Positions 33,613 through 44,949 of a stretch of 64,000 nt of DNA are shown one piece after another. The notes under the pieces are model-generated. The model saw only the letters and a list, made by a program, of their open reading frames with translations, searched no databases and was not told the DNA's origin. Numbering within the stretch: position 1 is the first letter of the stretch; each line of letters opens with the position of its first letter. Origin of the DNA: Azolla caroliniana (lineage: Eukaryota; Polypodiophyta); NCBI GenBank assembly GCA_043228905.1, contig JBHGNT010000003.1:20708001-20772000 (forward strand). Direction: 5' to 3'. A program made the position numbers and the translations under genes.

Positions 33613-34262
33613 TGTCGAGGTACTCCTCGCGGATGTGTGGAATGAGGCGGGACCTCGGGGGTCTTGTACCGAAGAGCAAGAGAGAAAGGAGAAGGGAAGG
33701 GACCCACTACGTGCGAGCGTAGATCCACAGGGACACGGCCCTTCGATACGAAGACGCGAGCGGGGAAACCAACACAGAGAGGCACGAAGGTATGTATGTA
33801 TATATATTAACAGAGACAAACAACAAGAAGCGCGAAGTCGGTTACAACCGAACAGGCCGGCGAACAGATGCCGATGCCTGTTCGCAAACGCTCAGAAAGA
33901 AAAGGGGTAGGTTGGAGGTGCTGCCGGAAGCACTCGGGCATTCCTCAGAGCAGCGCGAGCCTCCCGAAAACCTGCACAGAAAGAAGCTACGGAGTCTTGG
34001 AAGAGAGCGAAGCCTTCGGCCGAAAACCCGACAACACTTCGTCCTCTCTATCGTTGATCCCCTTCCTCCTTCTCGTCTCCCTCCTTTTATAGGCAAGAAA
34101 GGAGTCGTTTCCCATTAACTTCCTGCCTACCGAATCTACCTACGTAGGATCTTCTATGTACCTAATTCTCTCTTACGTACAACATAAGGCGTACGTGCAT
34201 GAAGAGCCGGTTCCTACGCTCCGGTGCACCGATTCCGCTTGTGGACGGTTTTCTTCACGACA
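33613..34262 (-). repeat. 5' LTR of gypsy-2
   Basis: 650 bp, about nine differences from the other copy. A minus-strand TATAAAA box lies near 34085-34091. Confidence 0.92.
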
Positions 34263-34440
34263 ACGCTCACATACATATGTTACGTATGCGTATGAGGTGA
34301 ATACCTCGATTTCGTTGTAAATGATGTGTTTGGTCTCGTATGCGTAAGAGGTCAATACCTCAATTGCATATTACGATGAACCCTTATTTTTGGATGTTTC
34401 GTTTGCGTTCAGTTATATACCTCGATTACGTATCTCGATT
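34263..34440 (+). repeat. 56-bp tandem repeats in the gypsy-1 leader, right part
   Basis: This continues the array cut by the inner element. Cores lie near 34293 and 34349, and a weaker one near 34420. Units also share 'tatgcgta(t/a)gaggt' and 'cctcaattgc(g/a)tattacg'. Confidence 0.7.
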
Positions 34441-35608
34441 ATATCATTTATGGCTATTTGATGTAACGATTTGTTTAATATACGCATATGTGGTCACGTG
34501 TATACGTATTTGATCGTATATATGTGATAATATACATATGTGTATATAAGTTATTACATGATTTTAATATGGAATGTTTTCCTTTTCGGGGAAAGGATCT
34601 TGGTGGCCGCCCTCACATTTTTGTGAGAATGGCATTTTCACCATCCCTTTTGCAACAAGTTTTTGTTGACATCCCCGTTGGTCACTTTGATATTTCGTTA
34701 CGTAATGAAACAATCATAGCCACAATAGTGTTGAGTACGTAGGGCTTGACCCACTTCATGTGAGGTCGCTCCTATGACACACATATCCAACATCCCTCCC
34801 TCATTACATGGATACGATGCCACCATGAGATCATAAGAGGCATTCGCAATGACGTAACCATGTGATGGGCCACGTGGGCCTACTACAAAAAGAGGGCTCA
34901 TTTGGCTTGACCATTAGGTTGCACTTTGGCGTATGCCATCGTAATTACGAGACTTGAGGTTAGGTAACGTACCAACATATTTTGTAGTAAACGAGGGGGA
35001 AATAAGGATTCTTGACATATATGTTTCTTTTAAAAAAACATATATGGGCAAATGCCTTGCATATCTCTTATACGCATGAAACATTAACCATTCAAGAAGA
35101 GCAACCTACTTGGTTGGCTCCATTGTTTAATGCATTTGTTCTCGAGGTCTCGAGTTCAAATATAATCAAGACCATACAACATCATTGATACATTTGACTA
35201 TAACACATGTTTAGACTTGAGGTCTAAGTGCACTTCGGGTTCTCGTAATAAGACTTAAAGAGCCGAAACCACATATGTGGGCACAGAAACATAATTTATT
35301 GTTAACATTTTTTTCGTGTATAAACCACTCATGACGCGAACATACATGGTTGAGCCTTGGGAAGCTATCATGAAAAAATCAATATAGAGATCAGGGAGAG
35401 ACATTAATTTGTCACCCCCATGGTTTTTAAAACACCTTTGTGTTACCAGAGTAACTTGATCTTGAACCTCATCTCATATGTCTAGAGGGGTATTGATGTG
35501 AGATCATGATAACGATTAATGTTTGCCCATGATATGTTTACATCATGACATGATGTTATGACTATTTGTCTGACCTTATCCTATTTCTTTGCCAGAAATA
35601 ATCATTCA
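34441..35608 (+). other. Leader region of gypsy-1 before gag
   Basis: AT-rich, non-coding. One tRNA-like A/B-box pair is noted near 35105-35162 (listed separately). Nothing else is recognised. Confidence 0.5.
35100..35170 (+). repeat. Possible fifth tRNA-like SINE head
   Basis: An A-box-like 'ctacttggttggctcc' at about 35106 is followed 33 nt later by a B-box-like 'gagttcaaata'. Both are degenerate, so the call is weak by itself. It gains some weight from the cluster 1 kb downstream. Confidence 0.4.
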
Positions 35609-36009
35609 ATGACTCAAAATAACGACCTGATGCCATCTGCTCAAGTGGAAGGAACTCAAGGAAATCCTCATGGACAAATGTCCATTGAGATGTATTTTTC
35701 ACAAATAACCCAATACCTTAGTTTCACCGCTCAACAGATGACCGAACTTCGACAATCTCAAAGTGCTCTCGAGGCACATGTCATTAGTTTACAACGTGAG
35801 ACTAATAGACCTAATGAGCGACAGGGTGAACCATCATTTGTCGTTAAGCCATTTACCAAAGAAAGAAAGGAAAGAACCGAATAAGCAATCTGCACGTGGC
35901 TGGGCCGATGGGAGTCTCATTTTGAGCTCTATCCCACGCCAGATAGTACGAAGATTGCATATGTCGGCCGAGAACTAGGGGGTAAGGCCGCCGCCTGGTG
36001 GCGTTGTCG

Positions 36010-36958
36010 GGGTAGTTGTGGTTCGTGCGGCGAAATCGCAGGGACTAAGGTTAAAGGGAGTTGACGAAACTTTTATAAGGCTTTGCGCACAAATGTTAGG
36101 AAGATTAAGGATAAGAAGAATAAAGTTTAAAGTAATGTGTGAGAGAGAGATGAGCATAGATACCCAAATGGATGTAGCTCAGTTGGTAAGGTTGCCCAAT
36201 GGAGACCAAGTGGTCATGGGTTCAACCCCTACATTCCACAGTGGCATCTAGTGAAATTGAGATGAAGTATATAATAGAGAGGTGAGGAAATTGGGTTTCG
36301 AACCCAAGACACAGTGTTTGTAGTGTTATCGACTTACCATTAGGGTAAGCTAATTACAATAAAAAAAGAGAGATGAGCATAGATAAAAGATAGAGAAAAT
36401 TTATGATTTAAGAAGAAAGAGTATAAGATATGAACATGATTATATTAAGAAAACAAGTTTTTACCAACATTACAATGCTTTATGACAAGGTGAACCCTTT
36501 CTCTACCGACTCTTGATTTGAACCCTCGACTCGAACTTGGAAACATGAGCCTCTTCACCAACAAGCTAACTTGTTTATTTCATTAATTATGTTCTAACTT
36601 TCTCTTGATTGATTGATTACCCTATTTTCCCTTGATTCATCCCTTAATTCCTTGCCTCTCTTTATAGATTCTGTCATGCATATGATGATATGGGGGTGCA
36701 TGTAATGCATGTGATGCATGATCGCCATTTGGCGTACATGCTTTACATGTGATGCATGATAGCCATCATGCTCATCTAATAGAAATGTATGAAGATACAC
36801 ATGTCATAAGTATGGTGATAAAAACATAACTATAGAAAATAACTTATCCTAATGGTATATGCTTCGTCCTTGGTGTGTGAGGTTACGGGTTCAAGTCTCT
36901 CAAATGTTACTTAATACAATATTCAAGTTTCTTTTTATATCGTGAAGCAAATCCTTCA
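36010..36958. mobile_element. ~950-bp insertion in gag holding several tRNA-derived SINE-like heads
   Basis: The gag frame stops matching after 'tggtggcgttgtcg' and resumes at 'acagcgtggg'. Inside are four units with split Pol III promoters: plus strand at 36175-36229 (A box TAGCTCAGTTGG, B box GGTTCAACCCC); minus strand at about 36292-36352; minus strand at about 36510-36572; plus strand at about 36844-36900. None folds into a good full cloverleaf. This looks like SINEs inserted into SINEs. No clear outer target duplication was found. Confidence 0.6.
36168..36240 (+). repeat. tRNA-like head of a SINE (best-preserved copy)
   Basis: TAGCTCAGTTGG (A box) and GGTTCAACCCC (B box) are separated by 32 nt, as in tRNA genes. 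The acceptor stem pairs only in part and the D stem lacks its 3' half, so a working tRNA gene is unlikely. It lies within retrotransposon gag DNA. Confidence 0.6.
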
Positions 36959-37376
36959 CGACAGCGTGGGCTCCGAACTTTGGGGAAATTGCCCGATACA
37001 TGGACAAATTTTGTCACAGTTTTTAAGGGCCAATTTTTGCAACCTCCCTCTCGAATCGAGGCAGCTCAAGTTTTAATGAACCTCTCTAGCAGGAAATTTT
37101 CTTCGCTAGAAGACTATGTCCACCATGCTAGAACCCAAATCCCAAAATCGGGTCTAGAAGGGGACAATTGGTTAATAGCTTGTTTTGTTAATGGCATCCC
37201 CAATTTGGACTATCACTAGATAGTGCACGATAAGGATCCAAAATCCTTCGAAGAGGCCGTTGAAATAGTTCTTCACTATCAACGCACTTCGAAGAAGGAC
37301 CACAACAAACCCAACGAAGCATCTGGGGACTAAGCAGTCGCAATTCGCTGGGAAATGCAAGACACCCAACGAATTC

Positions 37377-37885
37377 ATGGATCACGATTGTAAGCGACAA
37401 CATCCTTTTTGCGTATTCTGCAAAAAGAAGGGTCATACAAAAGAGCAATGTCGAAAGCTCCAACGGAAAGAGCACGACAACAAAGCTAAAGTTACAGACC
37501 ATAAAGGTCAGAATCCTAATGTCCTTCAGGTCTATATACATCATTTAAGTAATTGTCAATGTTCTTTCCCTCACTATGTATTGGGTCCCAATGATTTACT
37601 ACGTGCAAACAGGTATATCAATGGATCTCTCGTACAATTTTTATTTGATTCGGGAAGCTCACACCCAGCTCACACAACTTTGTGAAAGATTGTTTGGTTC
37701 AGATATGGGGAATCCAACCCACCGTAAGTGATCACACCTATACGGTGCACTTGGTTGATGGAAGAGTACAATACATCAACGGGGCGATTCATTCATTAGG
37801 AATTTCTATTGATACTTATATAGAGGAAGTAGACTTCCATGTAATGAATCTTTGTACCACTGATGTAATACTGGGTTATCCCTAG
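37377..37885 (+). pseudogene. gypsy-1 zinc knuckle and protease
   Basis: CVFCKKKGHTKEQC is a CX2CX4HX4C knuckle (about 37408-37449), where gag RNA-binding fingers end. The retropepsin active site FDSGSSH follows at about 37648. A frameshift near 37682 splits the protease; its tail (…VILGYP) reads in another frame to 37885. Confidence 0.8.
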
Positions 37886-37953
37886 TTTTATAATAAAAAC
37901 TCTTCTTTATCTATTGATTGGGTTCATCATTCAATAACTTTTGTATTGAATGA

Positions 37954-40900
37954 TTGTACTCATTTTATTCAATGTGTAAAAAAAACAATCCCTCTCGATT
38001 GTTTCCTCTCCATCAATATCCGAGTTATTGTGTACTTGATCCAGACATTCACGTTTACAATATCGATAATGTCTCGGTTCAGTTAACATATTTTGAACAA
38101 CAACAACTTGATGAAATCTTAAATGATTTTCATGATGTTTTTCTGAGTGAACTACCATATGGGTTACCTCCTAAACGTAATATAGACCATCGCATAGATA
38201 TTGTACCTGGCGTTGCACCTATAAGTATACCTCATCGCGTAAGTTGATCTGAAGAGGATGAGGTATTTAAGCAACTCAAGGACTATTTACGAATGGGTTA
38301 TATACGTTATAGTAAATCTCCATGGGGTGCACCAATTCTCTTGGTTACAAAGAAAGAGGGCACATGGCGTATGTGTATTAATTACCGACGCTTGAATAAA
38401 GTGACGATCAAGAATTCGTATCCATTGCCCCGGGCTGACGATCTAATTGACCGTCTCCAGGGAGCTCAGTATTTTACGAAACTTGATCTCCGTACTGGCT
38501 ACCATCAAATACGTATAAGTGAGGGCGATGTTCCTAAAACGGCATTTCGTATGCGCTATGGCCATTATGAGTTTTTGGTTATGCCTTTTGGTTTGACCAA
38601 TGCTCCGGTTACATTTCAACAAGAAATGAATGACATTTTCCGAGAACAACTTGGAAAATTTGTCGTTATTTTCTTGGATGATATTTTAGTTTATAGTCGT
38701 ACATTACAAGAACATGTTAAACATGTTCGCTTTGTTTTACAAACATTGCGTGACAAACAATTTTATGCGAAGATTTCAAAATGTGAGTTCTTCAAGAAAT
38801 CAATTACTTATCTTGGACATCTCATAATCGAACGAGGAGTTGAAATTGATTCTTCTCGCATCGAGAAAATTAAGCTTTGGCCTACACTTCGGAATATTCG
38901 AGAAGTTCGATCATTCCTTGGGTTTGTCGGGTTTTTGCGAAAATCCCTTCGTAATTACTCCCAATTGACAACGTCGTTTACTGATCTTCTAAAAGGTCAA
39001 ATGCGTAAGTCTACAAAACCTATTGTCTGGAATGCTACACTAGACCTCGCCTTTAAGGAACTCAAGGACCTGGTGTGCAGGGCTCCTTCACTTCTTTTAC
39101 CTGATCCTTCAAAACCTTTTGAGGTTGAAACTGATGCAAGCAATTATGCTATAGGTGTTGTCTTATATCAAGATGGTAAACCAATAACATTCGAGAGTAA
39201 GAAACTTGATTCTGCTCAATGTCGGTATACCGTTCAAGAAAAGGAATTATTTCCAGTTATACATGCGCTCAAAACATGGTGCCATTATCTTTATGGAAAT
39301 CGCTTTGTGGTAACTACGGACCGCGAGTCCTTGAAATATTTTTGTGACCAACAAGACCTGAAAGGTCGTAAGGCACGATGGGTTGGTCTCATCCAGGACT
39401 TTGATTTTTCCATACGATATCGTAAAGGTTCCATGAACACTGTCGTTGATGCACTAAGTCGCATCCGTGAAGTTAACATGCTTAGCTTCACTGAAATAAC
39501 ATTAGATCTTTATGATCACCTTCGAGGAAAGTATCCTGATGACAGTTATTTTGCAAAATATTGGGCAAGAGTTGAGTCTGGAACAGACACCATCACATCC
39601 TCGAAGGAATACTTCCACATTGCTAACGGTCTACTCTACCGTAATGGGAATGTTTGTGTTCCAGAGTTACGCGAGGTCAAAAAGAGGATTCTTTTTTAAT
39701 GCCATGATGCACCCTCAGTAGGGCACCCTAGAATACATCGTACACTCGTTCTCATCTCCACTCAATTCTATTGGCCTAAGATGCGTCCTGACATACATAG
39801 TTATGTGACTAAATGTCACCAATGTCAGGTTAACAAAGCCGAGCGACTTAAATCTGCAAGACTTTTACATCCCTTGGACATTCCCAATAATAAGTGGGAA
39901 AGTATATCCATGGATTTTATTGTTAGCCTTCCTCGCACCCAAAAAGGCCACGATGCCATATGGGTTGTGGTTGATAGACTAACTAAAATGGCTAGATTTA
40001 TTGCTACTAAAACCACGGTAACAGCTCCTGAATTGGCTTACCAATTCGTTGACGAGTTATTTTGTTTTATGGGTTATCGATGGATATCGTGAGTGATCGA
40101 GATCCAAAGTTTACTAGTGACTTCTGGACGCAAGTCTTTAAGAAGTTAGAAACTACATTGAGCATGAGCTCCACGGATCATCCTCAATCCGATGGACAAA
40201 TAGAACGAGTAAATCAAATTATTGAGGACATGCTTCGAGCATACGTTGGTGCAAAACCAACAAAATGGGAACGTTATCTCCCAATTTTGGAGTTTGCTTA
40301 TAATAGCTCCAAGCATACGTCGACGGGATATAGTCCTTTTATGTTGATGTATGGTTTTCAGCCACGAGCCCTGATTGATGTTAATATACATCATGATGAG
40401 TTGCGAAGTACGCAAAACTTTCTTCGGGATATGCAAGATATGTTGCATATTGCACGAGATAATATAAAAACAACTCAAGATAGAGCACGTTTTTATGCCG
40501 ATCATCATAGGCAACCTCGTGTATTCAACCCTGGATAGAAGGTATTTTTACGTGTACCTCACAATTCTAAGACATTATCTAAGGGTAAGTGCGCTAAGTT
40601 AGCCCCACGGTTTTGTGGACCTTTTACAGTCCTCAAACGCATTGGGTCATCAGCATATCGTCTCGCTCTTCCTGATGGTGTTGAAATTCATCCAGTTTTT
40701 CATGTGAGTCATCTAAAAGAACTTCTAGGTTCTGGTGACAATACAATTATAACTGAAACTCTGGTTACTTCTGAAGAATTATCTTCTAAACCACATGTAC
40801 CAGAAAGAATTCTTGATGTTAAAACAAAAAAATTGCGTACTAAAGAAATCCAAGAATTTAAAATAAAATGGATGGATAAATTAATAAAAGATGCCACATG

Positions 40901-40958
40901 GGAACGCGTATGTTACTGGCATGACCATATAATATCCTATGGTGAGAATTTACCGTAG
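37954..40958 (+). pseudogene. gypsy-1 pol: RT, RNase H, integrase and chromodomain-like tail, broken
   Basis: RT motifs [26 protein letters not shown] and the catalytic FLDDILVYS lie at 38470-38700. RNase H ([15 protein letters not shown], then [10 protein letters not shown]) follows. The integrase shows the HHCC-type CHQCQ, then MDFIV and SDRDPKF with DHPQSDGQIERVNQ. The tail from 40800 (ILDVKTKKLRTKEIQEFKIKW…ATWE) resembles a chromodomain. In-frame stops at 38248, 39697 and 40536 and a frameshift near 40070 inactivate it. The last 48 nt of the frame lie inside the 3' LTR. Confidence 0.88.
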
Positions 40959-41365
40959 TATTCTATACACGTGGATAAGTGTGAGGGTTAAACGAGAGTG
41001 TAAAGACGGGGAGGATTACTTTTAATCCTCAGGATTGAGACAACCCATTAGCCCAAGTGTGAACTTGCCTGAGGGCCTTGGGTATCGCTATAAATAAGAG
41101 GCCTAACTACCCTCATTTCATCATCTGGTTGACTACGTCGAGACTCTATCTTGTGGTGGGTCAACTCTTGTAGCGAGTGCGCCAACACCATGTATGACTC
41201 GACGCCACGACGGTGGTATGGGACGCCGATCGAGGCTCGAGTCCGTCTCGATCCCTTTGCTCGGGGGTGGTCGGGTGGATCGACACCCTTCTTTCTCTCT
41301 CTCCTTTCTATCTAGATCTATCTTTTATCCTTATTTTATGCTTACATTAGTTCATGTCTCTAATA
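40911..41365 (+). repeat. 3' LTR of gypsy-1
   Basis: 455 bp, TGTTAC…CTCTAATA, followed by GACCT. The TATAAATA box is at 41089-41096. No strong polypurine tract stands directly before it, because the pol frame is still open there. Confidence 0.92.
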
Positions 41366-41370
41366 GACCT

Positions 41371-44300
41371 CATAGATTTTTTCATGTGCGCAAGCCCTTC
41401 ATCATGATATGACTTAGTTTGAGCTATTGGAGGTTTGAGCTCAATGTTGTTAAAATCCACCAAATATGTATGTGTGTGATCTCATATGATGTCTTCTTGT
41501 ATGCATGTGTGATTGCTATAGATTTCAATTGATATGGTTTGTTTGATGTCATCTTATATATTCATGTGTATAAGTACGAACATTGTGGGTTTATGAATAT
41601 GTGAATTAACCCACCGCCACATGAACTACACAAACATAAAAAAATGTGTCTAGGTCCATTCATATTAGAGGATAGGTACATATATTTTTTAAGATCCATA
41701 TGAGAATGTTTGTGATCGATGGGATGGGTTGAACACATAGAAAGAAGCAAACTTGGGTTTTCTAAAATTTGTGACTTAAAATGCTTTGGTCTGAACCATC
41801 AAATGGTGTTGAGAGCATATATGTGTGCAACTTCAAGTGAAGGAGCCGTGGACACAACAATTGTACAAAAAATAACAATAAAAGAAAAGTTCTAGAGATC
41901 AAATGAGTAGTCATTCACTTTGCAATGTTGATGACTCTCAACAAGAGGGTTGTATGAGATGGAACAAATGTATGGCCCACTAGTAATTTTAGAGTTGACT
42001 ATATTCACCTCCGTTTACCATCCTAACCCTACATAAACCAAAGTGTAAAGGAGCATTACATCAATACCAATTGTCAAGGGAATTAATCTCATATTCTTTG
42101 GTTTTGATAACTTTACAAGGCTTAAGATTTCCAATCCTAGAATATTAGTTATAGGCCATATTGTCGTATGTGGGGAACCAACCTTTTATTAGGTAGCAAT
42201 GTCTAATGCCCAATGGGCTTGTGATTTGAAAATGAGACTTTAGGTTTCCAAATTGTGTAGGATGGCTAGAGTTCTCGTGTAAAAAGGGCCTTTGTGTGCC
42301 CCAATGTGAGGGTTACCCTTTGGTCCTCATCCTCTCCCATTTACATCCACTAGAAGTCACTTTACCCCATGTCTCTTTCCAATGTTAATTGATTGGGATA
42401 TAAATATTCCTTATTTGGCAATTATCTATTTAACTAAGATGAACATGCATATTATTAATAGTGTTGTATTTAGGTGTTTGTGTGTGTTAAGGTGCGTTTA
42501 ACTTAAGAAGCCCTCAAGTCTTCCACAATTACATGTAGTGGAGAGGTGAGTGTTTATATGTGTTAAAGTTTAACTTAAGAGGTCATTAGCATTGGGGAAC
42601 AACACCACGAATTAGTGACCCTCGGAACCTTAACACTCCAAGAGATGAGTTGTGTTGGCCCCTTTGAGGAAACTTAGTTCAACAATCACCAAAGAAGTGA
42701 GCTATTGGTCATGCCAAGAATGCAAGGGACCTTCGACACACTCATCAAACTAGGTGGTTGTAATGAAGTAGTGAGTAACTGTCATGAAAGAAAATATGAC
42801 CCCACCTTATGAGATTGAGCATGCACCCAAACATAGAAAAGTTGGTGTGCTTGAGGTAATGGCCAAGAAAGTGTTGCACAAACAAAATACCATCAATCCC
42901 ATATGTTGTCCCAAACTTAAGTAGCCTAGAGAAGAAATGATGGGAAATGGCTTTCATGGGATCCTTAACCTCCCACTATCGTGGATAAAATGTCTCAATG
43001 GATGAGTTGAATTGGATAAATATTAAGTTGTAAAACCTAGAACCTAAACCCTAATACCATTGCCACTGCAAAAGTAAAGAACATGATAAACAATCATCAC
43101 AATCTACATCCATAACCACTTGAGCAATGATATCAACAAGACAAGAAGAGAAAGTTAAGAAACATTAGGAATATTGAAATGACTCTCCTCAAAGCTCGAG
43201 AGGGCTCTAAAACTAACATCGATAATAAGCTATAAACATTCGGGATAGAATTGGCCATCCAATTAGAACAATTGCAACAAGAGGTCGAATATATATTGAC
43301 AACTATGCAAGAATAGCAAGAGAAAATGTAGGAACTCCCATATAAACAAACAATTTTAAATCACCCAACTATAAAGGAGAAGGCAAAGGATTTGAAGATT
43401 GTAGTAAGGATGAAAAATGTGACATGGCTTGGCCTTGAAGGAGGTTCATAATGAAAATGCAAAGAGAAGGAAAGTGGATCAAAAGCCATATGTTCAATCT
43501 TTGATAATAGGATAACCAATTGTTGCTATCAAAGCACCAATATGAAACGCTCCACAAAATGACTAACATAACTTGAAGCCCAAGCCAAGCTCTTCATGTA
43601 CAAAGGCTAAGGATCGAGATAAAATATGGTCTTAGATGCTCTAGACATGTTGAAACCAAGGGACTCTAAACTAGTAGAGAGCAGAAGGTTGAGGTTGGAT
43701 AATGTTATTCTTTGTGAGAGGAGGACATCTATATTAAAATCCTCGTGAAGGTAGCCTCATATGTGTCAATTGTCCAATCAACATAATGGGCATTGACCTA
43801 GGAGGATCTACAAGCCCTCCTACCCAAGAAGGTTTGCAAAACCAACTATGGAGAAACCCGAAGAAAGCTAGTAATTTTCACGCACGAAGGAAAACACGCA
43901 CCACACCTTTGGGGCAAGAGTATAAAGCATTAGAAGAAGATTAATCTTTGTGGGAACGAGTGACATGGGAACGAGGAAAATGATAGAACAAGAAGGATGG
44001 TGACGAAGAAAACATTGGTTTACATCTAGGTGGAGGTTGCCGATAGCTATGGCTCTTCGTGGAAGGGAGCTAGCAAGAATAGGTCATTGATCAAGTGCGG
44101 TTATGGTTAATGCATTTGGTTTGGTAGTTGCTCTTCTGCAAACATAACAAATGAGACTTAGACCAACTCCCATATCAAGCTACCGACACACACACACACA
44201 CGCACACACACACATGCACAAACACAAGGTCTAACAACAACGCTCACGATTATCATTTGGGTTAGGGTGGGTTACAACCAAGGTCTCTTCGAGACAATTC

Positions 44301-44480
44301 CAAACGAATGCATCTGGTCAGGTGCTCAGTTCTACCAAGTAGCTTCTCGCCTAAGTTAAACTAGTATAGTTGTATGTATAGGTAGAGTAGAGGCTCTCGA
44401 CGAGCACAAGCAATACTCTCCTCCTCTCGATTCTAATTTCTACACTCCAAGCTCATAGCCTCATCCTGAGAAGGGGAAAA
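41371..44480. other. Intergenic DNA right of the retroelement nest
   Basis: No intact frame or recognised domain. A CA-rich microsatellite lies at about 44187-44227. Parts may be old retroelement, but no motif supports a call. Confidence 0.4.
44187..44227. repeat. (CA)n microsatellite
   Basis: Interrupted run of CA dinucleotides with a few G or T substitutions. Confidence 0.9.
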
Positions 44481-44850
44481 TTCAAAATAAAAATAAAAAG
44501 ATGAATAAATAAACAAACAAACAAACAAATAGATAAATAAGCATACAAGCAAGCAAGCAAATAAATATATTAAAAATAAAAATAAAAAGATGAATAAACA
44601 AACAAACAAACAAATAGATAAATAAGCATACAAGCAAGCAAGCAAATAAATATATTAAAAATAAAAATAAAAAGATGAATAAATAAATAAATAAACAAAC
44701 AAACAAACAAATAGATAAATAAGCATATATGTATATGTACATGATACAAACAAACAAACAAGTAAATATATTAAAAATAAAAATAAAAAGTTGAATAAAT
44801 AAATAAATAAATAAATAAATAAGTAATATATATATATATATATATATGAA
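44480..44850. repeat. AT-rich minisatellite just upstream of the RING-FYVE-SYLF gene
   Basis: Four units share 'aaaaataaaaataaaaag(a/t)tgaata', with starts near 44501, 44590, 44675 and 44791 (spacing 89, 85 and 116 bp). Each ends in runs of (AAAC)n, (AAAT)n and (AAGC)n. A TA run closes the array about 50 bp before the ATG at 44899. Long minus-strand frames here are repeat artefacts. Confidence 0.85.
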
Positions 44851-44898
44851 GGGTGTGTGCTTTTGGGCGAAGAGAAACAGAGACAGTCAGAGACAGAG

Positions 44899-44917
44899 AT
44901 GGCGTCTCGCGACGATG

Positions 44918-44949
<32 letters not shown>

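Larger units (their letters stand above)
21828..34262 (-). mobile_element. Inner Ty3/gypsy LTR retrotransposon (gypsy-2)
   Basis: Two direct 650-bp LTRs (21828-22477 and 33613-34262) begin TGTCG and end CGACA. ACGC flanks them at 21824-21827 and 34263-34266. About nine differences separate the LTRs by eye (about 1.4%). The minus-strand order is gag, knuckle, protease, RT, RNase H, integrase, without a recognisable chromodomain. A copia element splits gag at 27574-32966. The element is far more GC-rich than the host DNA. Four in-frame stops break pol. Confidence 0.93.
35609..37330 (+). pseudogene. gypsy-1 gag, broken and interrupted
   Basis: An ATG at 35609 opens a Gln-rich N-terminus ('MSIEMYFSQITQYL'). 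A frameshift near 35880 is followed by a gag stretch ending GKAAAWW at ~36000. The frame resumes at ~36958 with 'GKLPDTWTNFVTVFKGQF', characteristic of retrotransposon gag. The ~950 bp in between is foreign (see the SINE cluster). Stops near 37217 and later show decay. Confidence 0.8.
21028..41365 (+). mobile_element. Outer Ty3/gypsy LTR retrotransposon (gypsy-1), host of the nest
   Basis: Two direct 455-bp LTRs (21028-21482 and 40911-41365) begin TGTTAC and end CTCTAATA. The 5-bp duplication GACCT flanks them at 21023-21027 and 41366-41370. A tRNA-iMet-like primer site follows the left LTR. Domain order gag, zinc knuckle, protease, RT, RNase H, integrase, chromodomain-like tail is that of a plant chromovirus. 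About 21 differences separate the LTRs by eye (about 4.6%). The coding region is broken by several stops, frameshifts and a ~950-bp insertion in gag. A second gypsy element and a copia occupy 21828-34262. Confidence 0.93.

Noticed and set aside
32967-33785. A 274-residue gene spanning LTR and gag of gypsy-2
   Set aside because: The frame happens to be open through LTR and primer site. The gag start is more likely at 33569, because the upstream part is LTR sequence.
21743-34440. CRISPR-like regularly spaced palindromic repeats
   Set aside because: Only about five degenerate units, split by a transposon, in a plant retroelement leader. No array features or associated genes.
36171-36240. A functional tRNA gene
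   Set aside because: A and B boxes are good, but the D stem and acceptor stem do not pair properly and it sits in a cluster of similar heads within a broken gag.
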